A DNA stretch of 64,000 bases. Source: Cyathus striatus. Its lineage: Eukaryota; Basidiomycota; Agaricomycetes; Agaricales; Nidulariaceae. Of this stretch, positions 1 to 11,317 are shown piece after piece (position 1 is the first letter of the stretch; each line of letters begins with the position of its first letter). Both the position numbers and the translations under genes were made by a program. The notes under the pieces were generated by a model. The model worked only from the letters and a program-made list of their open reading frames with translations, was not told the DNA's origin and ran no database searches. The stretch lies in assembly GCA_025738555.1 (NCBI GenBank), contig JAOVFP010000002.1:5890001-5954000 (forward strand). The letters are read 5' to 3'.

Positions 1-583
1 GAAAAGAATCGTACATAGATTAAATTGATGTGAGCGTTGAGTGATATCTCTAGTGATGTCGCTGCTGTTGTTCTCAAGTATAAACAAAAAAACAGTACTG
101 TCAACAATACATACCAATGATGCACGTAGGCTACCTGAGCTACCCGAGCGTCATTTGAAACGTGTGGGAACGTGTACTTGAACAGTCTTCTGAGACTGAT
201 GACAGATGGAATTTGTGTGTGCACTTAGATCATTAGTGCACAGTCGAGTCTAACAGCAATAAAAATAAAACAGCAGCGTCTCGAGACTCAGGAAGCAATT
301 GACGACGTTCATGAATGCATAGTCAGAGCCAAGAACAGTGAACCGGGCGCGGGGACTAGCGGGGCCGAGGCACCAGGGCGTGGGGAAGAGCCAGCGAATC
401 ACACGACGCGAATTTACTTTCAGCTCCAATTTCAACCGCCACTTCTAGTCCACCTCCTCCTCGCTGCCCCTTCGCCCTCCCGGCTTCCCGCTCACGGCCC
501 GCAGAGTGTTACCCCACACTATCCTTCCCACTCTTTTGACTTCCTCCCTCCTCTTCACTTTCCTCCCGAAGCTTAACTCCGAA
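1..583. other. Intergenic, no gene seen
   Basis: No supportable gene. The last 150 bases are pyrimidine-rich on the + strand and lead into the start of the TMEM135-family gene, so they probably hold its promoter and 5' leader. No clear TATA box. Confidence 0.4.
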
Positions 584-2904
584 ATGGACCCGTCACTCCC
601 GTCTACGCCCTCAGAGGAGCCTCTGCACTTTACACCCAAACGCGCAATGGCATCCTTTGACAATCTAGTGGCGCTGGCTAACCACCAGGAGAGACTACGC
701 GAAGCGAGGAAGATTATATGGCGCGATAGGGGCGAGCCTGTCGTTGAATTGGGCGGCTTGAAAGAGTGCTTGGAGCATGCTGTTAAGGGGGGGTTGAGTA
801 TGTATACCTTTTCATTTGCTTTTTGGGTTGGGGTGATTGTGAATGCTGATGAGGTGAATAGGATCAGGAGCTTTGGCGTTCAATATCCGCGCTGCGGTGA
901 ATATGGTGCTGGCTCTCATTCGTATACGGAGTGTGCCTAGGTTCGTTCGTTCTTCTCCCTCCCTTTGTGTCTTGCTGACGATTACGTGGAGCAGCAAACA
1001 TCGATTTGCACTTATTCGGCATGCGCTCTTTGGTCAAGATACATGGCGCTTCGCAGCCATGCTGGGGACATTCACGTCCCTGTACAAATTCCTCATCAAC
1101 GCTCTACCTATCCTAATACCAGCAATCAGCCCAAGCTCATCACCCTCCTCCTCTCCTCCTTCTCATGAGCTACCTCTACATTCAAAGTCGTCATCGGCGA
1201 AAGCAAGGAAAGAAGGAAGACTCTCCGCACGCGCACAGGCGCAGCTGCTGTTGGTGAGGAAGAAGACGAGGAGGTGGCATGCTACGCTTGCTGGGGCTAT
1301 TGCGGGTGGTTTGGCTATTATGTGGGAGAAGAGGAGTAGGAGGGGAATTATTTCGCAGCAGATGTTTGTGCGGTTAGTGGCTCTTTCGTCCCGTGCCCCC
1401 CTTCCTCGTTCCCTTGTGGCCACTCTATCCTATTCTTCACTTGTTGTCTCTGTTTTTCGTTCTCCACTATCCACCATTTCTTGTCTACCCCGTCTCGCAA
1501 CAGCAACTGACAATGCTCCCATAGCGGCCTCCAAGGCTCTTACAATGCCTACTCCTCCCGACATGGTATACATGTGCCCTATGGCGACGTGCTCGTGTTC
1601 GCCCTCGCCTGTGGGCAGATCATGTATGCGTACTTGATGAGGCCAGATACGTTGCCTAGGTCTTATACTAGTTGGTATGTCCCGCTCCCTGCTCCCTTTC
1701 TTTCATCTTGTCTTCCACATTCATCGTCTGCTTTCGTTTCGCATCATCTTGCGTTTGTCTTCTTCGTTTCTCCTGTCTTTGCTCGCTCAGCCTACATTTG
1801 TTTCTCTGCTGTCTCCTACTTCATCTTCCTTTACCCTTGCTTCGCCCTGGTACATTCATCTCCTGTCACCTTCGTCTCCTCCCTGTTGTCCATTTCTTCT
1901 TGGCTTCTCATAATGGAAGAACGGACACTAACGACGAGTACAGGATAAGTCAAGCCTCAAAAGTCCCTCCTCAAGCCGTCAAAATGAACATGAACCTCGT
2001 GCGCGATCATAAGCTAGATATAGCAGATTTAGACACTATCATGGCCCGCCCAGTACGTCCCTCCGTCTCCCTTTCCATCCCCTCCCTATACTTACGTCTT
2101 CTCTCACCCTAGGACATAAAACCAAACCATAAATCCGCCCTCCAATCCCTGCGCGACCTCACCTTATCTCTAGTATCCCCTCCCACATCCCCCCTCGTCC
2201 CCTCTCCAACAGGGAAAGGAACGGAATATTACCCCCTCTACGGCCCATGCGCGGCTGTTCATCCCGCTGTAGCATCTTGCGCAGCGGTACCCATGGACCG
2301 GTTCTGGGCGGTGTTCAAGTGGATGCTACCTATTTACGGCGCGTTGCACTTTGTACCTGCTGTTGTGTTTCGGTGGAAGCGGTTCCTCCAGGATCCGATG
2401 AAGGTTGTGCTTAAGGCCAGTGGAGGGAGTTTGAGAAGTAGTGCGTTTTTAGGGGTGTATGTTGTTATTTACCAAAGTGCGTTCTGATTTTTCTGCTGTG
2501 ATGAGGGAGAGAGAGGCTGATATATGGATGGATTGTGAATAGCGATATTCTGCTACAAGCATGCTTTACACCGGCTCCTCTTCCCACATCTTCCTACATC
2601 ACTCACCAACATCTTAATAACGAAACCGTCATTCTGGATACTCGGCCTCTTCGCTGGACTCTCCTTGCTCATCGAGGAACCCCGGCGTCGTCCGGAGCTG
2701 GCGATGTACGTCTTACCCAAAGGCCTGGAGAGTCTATGGGTAATGCTCCGTGGGAAGGGGTGGGTGTTCCGTACGGGTAGATGGGGAGATGTATGGTTGA
2801 CCGCTGTTGGGATGGGGATGGTTATGGATACGTATCAGAATGATCCGAAGGTGCTTGGTGGGTTGGTTAGGAGGGTGCTTTATCAGTTTGTTGGGCCTAA
2901 TTAG
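584..2904 (+). CDS. TMEM135-family multi-pass membrane protein, 7 exons
   Basis: Integral membrane protein of the TMEM135 family; animal members act at peroxisomes, mitochondria and lipid droplets. Exons I read: 584-797, 862-940, 995-1372, 1525-1674, 1944-2052, 2113-2476, 2543-2904 (551 aa). All introns are GT-AG; several show CTGAC or CTAAC branch points, and codon phases agree at every junction. Family hallmarks in order: hydrophobic RSGALAFNIRAAVNM; FGQDTWRFAAMLGTFTSLYK; a glycine-rich segment GAIAGGLAIMWEKRSRRG; GQIMYAYLMRPDTLPRSY; the Cys/His motif CAAVHPAVASC; and a C-terminal RRPELAMYVLPKGLES. Four to eight membrane spans are likely. I chose the ATG at 584 because it is the first Met ahead of the conserved region. 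The splice model is by eye; the family call is firm. A damaged fragment of this gene lies about 2 kb downstream. Confidence 0.85.
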
Positions 2905-3221
2905 CTGTGGGTGTAGCTGTACAGGGTGGGATGTTGTATTTGGGATTTGTTTTTTTGTGTGCAGTAATCTTGTGACTTTTACTGGGAGTTTCGGTTGTTG
3001 AGTTTTTGACGGTTTGTGATGTGGTGTGTAGGCTCTATTGTAACTTTATCATTCTGGCAGCTGCCCACGCACGTCAATATAATCTCCTTTGGAACGTTGC
3101 ACTCGCACATCTCAGCTACCCTCATTTGTTACATGGGCCGTCGCGATAAGCCTTCCCGTTATCTAGCCAGCTTGTGAACTCTTTCTTCATAATACCAACC
3201 CCCATCCCAACCACTGGTACA
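2905..3221. other. Short intergenic spacer
   Basis: Holds the 3' end of the upstream gene and the promoter/5' leader of the F-box gene. Nothing else recognised. Confidence 0.4.
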
Positions 3222-4621
3222 ATGGCTACTGGACAGGACACGGACGTAAATGTTCTACAGGAACTACAGACTCTTCGACAAGCGCTGGCACAACTTCAAA
3301 CACGCTGTGATAATCTCGAGCACGAGGTACAAACGCTTCGACAGGCATCACAAGTACCCGTTAAGCTGCCTATTGATATACCCCAAGAAGTGGCAAACGT
3401 AGTCATCGACCACTTGCATGACGATTTGCAGACTTTGAAGATATGCTCTCTCGTTAGCAGAGCATGGGCAAGATCAGCTCGATATCACCTTTTCTACACG
3501 TGGAGTATCACGAAGAAGAACAAGCGTAGTGGGATGAACTTGCTTGTGCATCGCTTGTGCACGTTCTCCACGTTCTTGCGCCGCGTGGTCCATGCTGGAG
3601 TAGAGACTGATCGTGCTGTACTCGCCTGGTCCTCGGATAACTTTGACATCAATGCCCCTCCATCGGTGCATACATTAGTTATTCGAAATCACCGTGTCGA
3701 CTTGCGACATTGGGGTTCGGATGCAGATTTATCAAGGTTCACGACATTCTTTCAGAATATTACTGAACTCCATCTGTGCAGTATCTCTTGCAACCCTCTA
3801 ACGTTCATCACCATCATTATGCAGTTCCCGTCCCTTGTCAAATTAAAGCTTCAGAACATTGATATGTTGAGCGACTCCTTGGGCGTCAACGATATAGAGC
3901 TTTGGACGGCCATGCCTGATTCCTTACGAGTGTTAGAAATTGCTGACGCTGAAAATCCTTGGGTGTGGACCTTTGTATGCAAAGACTCAACGAAGGTGCT
4001 CGATACGTTTAGGTTAAAGGTTCCTTCGGACGAGCTTATACATGTTGTTCGTCTCGGGCCTTACTTCAACAATGCGGGTACTTCATTGAGAACCCTGGGT
4101 TTACGATTTAGTAATGTGCAGGACGAAGGTCAGTGTCAAGTTCATTTTTGATATTTGGTTCTAACTTCGATTTATATATAGTAAACTTCTTCCAGAATGT
4201 AGACCTTCGCGAAAACCGCAATGTGCGTTGTTTGGAGTTAGGCGGCTTGCTCCAGTTTGATGGATCTGGCTTCACGATGCCGTTCCTCAGGATCTACACT
4301 ATTCTGTCGGTGATACAGGTCACTGCTTTCACGACGTTAGTTCTTGATGTGGATATTTTGGATCCGTTGACTACTGTTCTTTCTTATGAAGACGAAGAAA
4401 ACGATCCCGTGGAGACAGCGACAAAAAAGGTGGAAGAAGGCTGGGGCTTCCTTGATGAGATTCTTGCGGGGTGGCAGTTCCCCTTACTGGAGAAGCTGCA
4501 CTTTAGGGTGCAGAATGACCATATTTATAACACGGTTATACCCAACCATATACGCTCCCGTCTGCCAAAGTGCAGTGCCAATCGAGCCATCACATTTACT
4601 TTTGTTGAAGCCGACGATTAG
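3222..4621 (+). CDS. F-box protein with N-terminal coiled coil
   Basis: Probable substrate-receptor subunit of an SCF ubiquitin ligase. Two exons, 3222-4128 and 4182-4621, with a 53-nt intron ending TATATAG; 448 aa. Residues about 8-45 have leucine/glutamine heptads typical of a short coiled coil. Next comes an F-box-like segment from about residue 47 (LPIDIPQEVANVVIDHL then LKICSLVSRAWARSARYHLF), which fits the fungal F-box pattern 'LP.EI...I.d.L......L..CslVs..W...aR..LF'. The rest has leucine-rich strand/helix periodicity without a strict LRR consensus, as usual for basidiomycete F-box proteins. The open frame begins upstream without ATG, so I use the ATG at 3222. Substrate unknown. Confidence 0.75.
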
Positions 4622-4777
4622 TAGGTATTGTGTATCACGGTATTTGAAGTAGACTCATACATAGAATTGTTTCTTAGGATTATGTATCTCAGCCCAATGA
4701 ACATTTGTTCGTACGAGCTTATGTTTCTGATGTGTCTGTCATCTGTCGATGACAACAAGTTCTGGGAGATGTGAAAT
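4622..4777. other. Short gene-free stretch
   Basis: 3' flank of the F-box gene; no feature recognised. Confidence 0.3.
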
Positions 4778-4938
4778 TCAACAAGGAAAGGAACAGAATA
4801 TTGCCCCCTCTACGGCCCATCCATGGCCGTTCATCCTGCTGTTGTATCTTGCACAGCGGTACCCGTCCTACACCACTCACCAACATCTTAATAACGAAAC
4901 CGTCATTCTGGATCCTTGGCTTTCTCTCTGGACTCTCT
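4778..4938 (+). pseudogene. Truncated copy of the TMEM135-family gene
   Basis: About 160 bp match two parts of the gene at 584-2904. The first half matches about 2213-2292 (the Cys/His motif of exon 6). After GCGGTACCC the match jumps to about 2590-2665 (middle of exon 7). The missing piece covers the rest of exon 6, intron 6 and the start of exon 7, so the junction is not at splice sites. This looks like a DNA-level partial duplication with an internal deletion rather than a processed copy. No open frame of use remains. Confidence 0.8.
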
Positions 4939-5034
4939 GATTTAATAATCGTGAGTCCTTTGACGGTGTAGAAATTTGAAAGCATTCTCTCATTTCTATC
5001 AGCCACGAAATGTGGTACATATACAAAGTTTTAG

Positions 5035-6400
5035 TTTTTACAAGTACAGCATTGTAGGGCATCGGTTTACTTAGATGATTTCCATTGATCATATTATCGG
5101 TGCGCCCTATGGGAGGTTCGAATCTCTGTTGTGTGAATCCAGCCTGAATTTGCTTTTCTGTAAGTAAGCGCTTTCCCTATAGTTCTGAGCTTGTTAATTT
5201 TTTTGTTGTTGTTACTAAAGTATGGTAGATGGACAATTTTATGTATTGAATAAATGCAGCACGATTGGGCACCTGTTTAGAAGGATTATTTGCTTGGTTA
5301 TATTAGTGGTGCGCCTGTTGAGGGTTCGAATCTCTCTGCTGTGCATGATATGTTGTCGAAAAGGTTATTTCTTTGCTCTCTTTCTTTTCATTTGCTTTGA
5401 GTATAAATGAAACCTGCGTTTTTGAGGCTAGTAGCTACTAGTAATAATGTTCAGGTATTGTGTAAATGCAGCGTGATAGGGTACCTACTTAGACGGCCAC
5501 TTCCTAGCCTATTGACTCTTAGTGGTACATAGTGCATACGATAGTAACTGAAATTTTGCTAAAAAGTTCGAATCTTTTCTGCTGTATAGGAGTGTAAGTG
5601 ACTGATTTTTTTTCTGTGTAAATTGTGGGTGATAGTTCGCCTAATATGAAACATCTACATGTTCTTGTACTTCGCCAGTACAGTAGGATAGAGCACCTGC
5701 TTATAACAGTGGCCTTAACTCGGTCATATTAGGTGGTTCCACCGGTGCGACTATTATGAAGAGGTCAAGAGGTCATCACTGACAAATTTTTAATGAGTTA
5801 CTAGTACTCTCTTAAGTTTTGCAGGCATCTTTAATGAAAATATTACATGTATCATATGTAAGTGCGGTACAAGTACAGCATGGTAGGACACCTGGTGAGC
5901 GTAGATCTGGCACGTAGATCTATGGGGTGAACCTGGGAGATTCAAATCTCCCCTGTATATAGGGCTTCAAGAAGATGGTTCTTTTTTTGTGGATTAATAG
6001 ACTCTAATGGAGGAGGTCTGCTGTTAATCGAAACATCGGTGTATTTTTTTCCTTCTAATACTTAGTTAGACTCTACGCAATATTTCAACTAGAATAGTAA
6101 ATATGTATATGAATTTTAGTACGGTACGAATACAGCATAATCGGAAATCTGCTTATATGGCTGCACTATTTATTAAGTACTACTACCTGGGGGTTCGGAG
6201 CATGACTGTATGACTATTTGCGCAATGAGAATTCTTTGGTACTTGCATTCAGCGTACATATTTTACTAAAATCCCATACATACCTATAATAATACATCAT
6301 TAGCACGATATGATGTGATGGATACAGTGCAGTAGGGAATCCCATTTAAATAACTTCTTGGTTATGCTAGGACATTCGGATTATTTGTCTTTTCACTGTT
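5035..6400 (+). repeat. Tandem array of seven decayed tRNA-like units
   Basis: Seven units about 190-255 bp apart each carry a box-A-like/D-arm element related to TACAGCATGGTAGGACACCTG, at about 5044, 5254, 5465, 5678, 5872, 6127 and 6315. Most carry, 65-100 bp later, a box-B/T-arm element: GGTTCGAATCT at 5115 and 5323, AGTTCGAATCT at 5565, GGGAGATTCAAATCTCCC at 5935, and weaker copies in later units. Upstream flanks are also shared (e.g. TATTGAATAAATGCAGC and TATTGTGTAAATGCAGC), so the repeat is longer than the tRNA part. The A-to-B distance (67 bp in units 1, 2 and 5) exceeds that of a plain tRNA. Read as tandem tRNA-derived (SINE-like or tRNA pseudogene) units; none looks like an intact tRNA. 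Confidence 0.65.
5870..5965 (+). pseudogene. Best-preserved tRNA-like unit of the array
   Basis: Has a D-arm-like TGGTAGGACACCTG and a near-perfect T-arm GGGAGATTCAAATCTCCC (5935-5952), followed by CTGTAT that can pair with ACAG near the start. The middle is too long for a standard tRNA and no anticodon arm is convincing. Possibly an old tRNA with an intron or long variable arm. Confidence 0.45.
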
Positions 6401-6442
6401 AATGCTCCAAATAACTTTATCTGTACAAGCTACTAGTATTCG

Positions 6443-9400
6443 TTACAATTCTCTTCTCTGGTACATATCCCAACCTTTAAAGTTACTGTTTAACCTGTAG
6501 CAAACGTGGCACGCATATAACCGCATAGTAGGAATCCCCATCTTATTACAAAGGTTTTCCGTGTCTTGAAAGTACATCTTCGCGCGAGCACCATCATTTT
6601 GCACCAATGCAATTTCTCCCAATGCCCTAAGACTTCGCGCCCTGAAACGTATATCGGACATCTCTTCGCAGTCTCGCTCTACCTTGAGATATTGTAACTT
6701 TGCAGACTCCGAATTACCAGCGTGAAGCTCATTTCTTGCTGAGATATATTTAATCCAGTTCAAAAACTCGCTCGGTATTTCAGCACCTCCAGAGAGTCTG
6801 CGTGCAACCTCAACAGCAGAGGCTACCAATCGTCGACCAGCTTCTATATCTCCCGCATCGGCTTCTAGTGCACCCTTTATGCTTAAATAACGTGCTAAGC
6901 CTCCTTGGTCATTAACATCTTGTACGAGTTTTATCGTTTGATTCAATAACTTCCTCGCCTCATCCCATCGTTGCTGCATATGCAACACCCCCGACAATCC
7001 TGCAAGGCATTCTGGTTTTTCCATATAATGATCCATGCCCGGCATGCGGGAATAAATGTTAAATGCAGATGTAAATGACTGGGAAGAAGCTTCCAATTCG
7101 TCCGTATACATCTGTGCAAAACCCATCGAACTCAAAACGGAAGCCATTCCTTCTTCATTTCCTTGTTTTTCATAATATCGGTATGCTTCCAAGAAGGTTT
7201 CTATGCTTTCAGCTTGCTTTCCGCGGAACGATTTAGACAGCCCAAGCACTCTCTGAAACTCTGCGACAACATTCAAGTCTTTACTTCGTGTTGCTATGTC
7301 GAGGCCTAATTGGAATTCGCTTTCAGATGTAGTAAAGTTTCCCGTACGCTGAAGAATATTCCCGAGCACCAACTGGCATTCAGTGCGCATTTCCGGGTGG
7401 TTACTGAAAGGCAAAAGTCGCTTTGCCTCATTTAGTAGCGATACCACCTCTTTCACTTGTCCAACTGCCAACGCCAATAGTCCAAGATGAAATGCGCATT
7501 GACCTTTTGCAAAAAGAATGTGCGCGGGGAAAAGACTAATAGCTGGGATGCAAAAAAATTTCTTTATTTTACGAAGCTCCGGGATTGAGAGGATAAGCGA
7601 TGTCAAGTTCGTAGGGCGTGGGTTATTTTTGACCAGAAACTTGCCAAACTGGATGCATGCACGGCAAACAGTAGCAAGTTTCGTAACATCATTTCCATGC
7701 GAGTCCGAACCTAAGCCAAGGGCAATCAAGCGTTCGATATTTGCATCTTCCGACATAAACCATAGTTGGTTACCGTCATTTTCCAACTGGTTATAATAGT
7801 ACTTCTTGACATTATCAAGAAGTTCGGCAGCACGAGCTTCCAAAGTTGGATAGGCAGTAGCGATGTATAGTCTAATGGGAGCCAGCATTGTAAAGTGCGA
7901 GTCTCCAGCCCGATATGTAAGTGAATGCTGCGATAGTTTATTAAGAATATCCGAGATGGTGGTGGAGATTGTTGGAAAGAGTTCAGATAACTTTTTTTTG
8001 TTTACACCTTGCGGGAGCAGTGCAATAATTTGCAGGACACTGAGAGTATAATCTCCAAGTTTTTGGATGGAAGGAGAGTGAAGTGACAATTCGATTGAAA
8101 CTCGCAGACTTTGTGATTTTCCTTCACCGATATCCAATAAGTGCGCTTGTTGCTTATCCCAAGCATCCATAAGTTCGTCCGGACTCCACTCGTTCTGAAC
8201 TGCTGCATGGGCTAAGAGGTTGATCGACAACGGGTGGAAGTCAAGAGCCGAAAGTAATTTTTGAACAATATGGATAGGGATGACCGTTGAATATACCGCA
8301 GTAAAAAGTTTATGCGCAGCATCTTCCTCCAATGCAGGGACACTGACTGTAGTGCAAGCTAGGTTAGGAGGGAGTTTCCGACTTCGCGTTGTGATCATAA
8401 TTGCAAGCGAGGGCATATCGCCAAACCCTGCAATGGCGTTTGCAATCCTACCGGCATCGTGATCAGCGTCTAACACGGTTTCCGCATTATCGATTACAAG
8501 AAAGAGGTCGTCATGAGCCATATGAGAAAGGATAGAATTGTGGATATCTGAAGTGGATGTTGATTTCGTGATTTTTATGCCAAATGCGCGCGCAAGACGG
8601 TCGATGAATGTACCAAAAGATATTTGGGAGATATCCATATCATCGTAAGAAACAAAGTAGCGCCGTTGTTTATATTTGGCAGCAATTTCGTCATTATTAA
8701 TAACAACTTTTGCGATAGAACTCTTTCCGATGCCTCCCGGCCCTAGCAATGTAATATGCTCTCGTTTGAGCAACGCCGTCACTGCGTTAATGACAATAGA
8801 GAATCGTCCAAAAAACCTCGATGGAGCCGGTGGAACAGGGGCATGTTCTGTATGTGTAGTATCTCTACTCAAATATAAGGAAAAAAAATGAATGCCAAAA
8901 GAAACCTCTTACTCATTTTTTATTTGTCCCAGACTGTTCTGTCGGAAATCTTCAAACATCTCGATAAGTTCATCTAATTTCATGTTGGCAGCTATATTTA
9001 GTTCCGTCTACGTTGAAATATATCAGGAAATCGTCAAGAAAGTGAAGTCTAGAAACTTACATTAAACAGCTTCAGGTAAAAGTCGAGTTTTTCCTTCCAA
9101 GACGAGATGGCTTTCTGATCCACAGATATAGAGAGCACTCGAGCGGCGACACCACTTTGAGACCTTGCCAACATATCTTCTTCAACAGTTTTTAAAAATC
9201 TGTGCAATAATGAAGATGTAAAGTGAGATACTTAATACGAGTGTAGGAATGATATTGAAAACTTACTCTTGAAGGCCGACTAGTGCTTGCATTATCTGAG
9301 GACTAATTGCTACCTCAGGAGCTCCGGAAACAGCTCTCCATATCATTAATCCAACGCTATGACATTGGGTTATCATTTCCGAGAAATCGTCCTTATTTTG

Positions 9401-9640
9401 CATGGTATCCTAGATTTCGACATAATGGCGCTGTTAATACTATATTATCATTTATTGTGATGTGGAAAGTACCTTTACGAGACCCAGAATCGATGCTACT
9501 GTAGAAAGCACACCCTTAGCTAGCTCCAGAGGAACAAGTCCCTTCACTACTGTGATCGTGCCTATGCAATTGTCCAGTGTCGTTATGATATCATCGCGCG
9601 TAATGTTCAGACTATGGCTGTGACTGCCTTTAATATGCAT
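6443..9640 (-). CDS. NB-ARC/TPR STAND receptor (fungal NLR-like), 5 exons
   Basis: Signal-transducing ATPase of the fungal NLR type, proposed to act in self/non-self or heterokaryon recognition. Exons on the minus strand: 9640-9473, 9409-9267, 9199-9061, 9007-8913, 8864-6443; 988 aa, phases consistent, GTAAG-type donors at three introns. Residues 1-181 form an alpha-helical N-terminal region unlike any effector domain I can name. NB-ARC: Walker A GPGGIGKSS at about 223, Walker B LFLVIDNAE at about 302, sensor MITTRSRK at about 338, and HPLSINLLA (GLPL-like) at about 392. From about residue 630 come TPR-like helix pairs (e.g. AECQLVLGN-type, MASVLSSMGFAQ, LARYLSIKGALEADAGD, ARSLRALGEIALVQND). 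The start ATG at 9640 gives the longest helical N-terminus; the first four exons are inferred by eye. Confidence 0.8.
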
Positions 9641-11317
9641 TTTTAGTACCAGAAACGATATTTTCCCCCAGAGATATAAAAGAGAACGAAGGAGGAGGGA
9701 TGCAGCAGTGAGAACAAGGTGGGCGGTTCCAAGAAGTGATCTCAATCAATGCTTCAGCCTTGTAAGGGTGTCAAAGAAGCGCGCAATGTGTGAACTACAG
9801 ATCGTAATAGGAGACGGCTTAAGATAGACATCTCCAGCGTGTAAGACAGCAGCGCAGCTCCGTAATTCAGTATGATGTCCAGATGCGAATAAGATCTTGG
9901 TCATTGGCGCCCAAGCCATAGTAAGATTCTGAGATGATTGCTTATCTGGAAATAGGAAGCATTGCGAAGACATCTATTGTAGTGCAGATTTCAAAATTAA
10001 TATTCGATTAGGAGTGAGTCGAAAGACTTCCCAGCACAAACGCCCACCCTGGGCCTGACGTCGAGCGCCTCTAAGCCACAATACTAACAGCGCGTACCAA
10101 CTCCCAAGCCCGTACAGCCCCAATGAGCGCCGAGGAGTCCGGGGAAAGGATATTGTCCTCGGTCGACTGAGTACTAAGTACTGAATGGCCACAATTGAAG
10201 ATGGAGCGTACAACCCATGGAAAGACCAGTTTGCGAATCCGGCAAAATGAATCAATAGTGAAGATTGAAATCGGAGCCGGGTGACTGTTCCGGTAGGAAA
10301 CAAGACGGCTGCGCCCTTGCACACTTCATGCTGCCTGCCACGAAGCTGAGTCCTGTCGGAGCACAAAACTATATACATTCCACCCAATTCCACCATAGCA
10401 CGTTTCATCACAATCCGTATCCTTGGTCCATAGATGGCTCATGTCACTAGGAGATTCAGACCCATGGACAAGCGAAACAAGTTGTCAGTCACTCGCCGGT
10501 TCCTCGAAGCTGTTGGTTCCTGTAATCGGAGCAAGTAATCTGCCAGCAAGAACCCGACTCGAGAAATATCTTGAGAAGATGCTGCTTGTGCGGCTTGGAT
10601 TAGGTTTGGCTTCACCCACAATGTCTAAGTGTAGCTGGAAGTGTAATATCGATAGCAGGTTTTCGAAATGGTTCGGACTGTTCGTCGTTGGTTCGTCGTA
10701 ACATTCAGTAAGCATTTGGTAAGCATTCAGACAACATTTAGATGTGATACGGAGCAGCAATTATGTAATCACGCGATTACTTGCGCACGCCGTGTCCCAT
10801 TAAATTCGTAAAGCTACTAGCTAGTACAACTTGACTACAACCTCAGTGTCTTTGCTTCTCGCATCCAGCTTCACGTAAGTAATTATTTACTGACGATTCG
10901 TTTTAGCTTTATTCTGTATTAACTCTCTCTCAAGATCAACCGAAGGAAAGTTAAAGGAAGATAAGTACCTCGCAACCTCATCGATGTTTAAGGCCAGTGG
11001 TGAGTACGATTGTGATTGATTCGGGTCCCTCTTTCATTCATGTTGTTTTAACTCGGCCTCAGACCTCAGGCCTCTGAAAAAGCACATGCCTGGAACCTTA
11101 GGATGCTACTTATATACCGCATCTGGCAGGACTTCTGATACGAGTCATGATTTGCAGTGCATCGTGCCATGGAACAAAGGGAAAAACTCCTTATCTTAGC
11201 CGACCTCAAATACGCCTACCACTTCCACCACACATTGATTCTTTGCGTACCAAGTACTGTGCAACTAAATTTCGTTGAAGAGCAACATTTCATCTAACTA
11301 ACAAAATACTCAGAGTG
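9641..11317. other. Intergenic region between divergent genes
   Basis: Separates the NLR gene (-) from the RING gene (+). Open frames up to 145 codons exist on the minus strand (about 9746-10411), but none shows a recognisable domain or splice pattern and I do not call them. The region presumably holds both promoters. Confidence 0.35.

Noticed and set aside
5115..5333. Functional tRNA genes
   Set aside because: Box B is good, but no unit shows a complete acceptor stem, anticodon arm and correct A-to-B spacing.
9746..10411. Two minus-strand open frames (75 and 145 codons) between the NLR and RING genes
   Set aside because: No recognisable domain, no consistent splicing between them, low-complexity composition.
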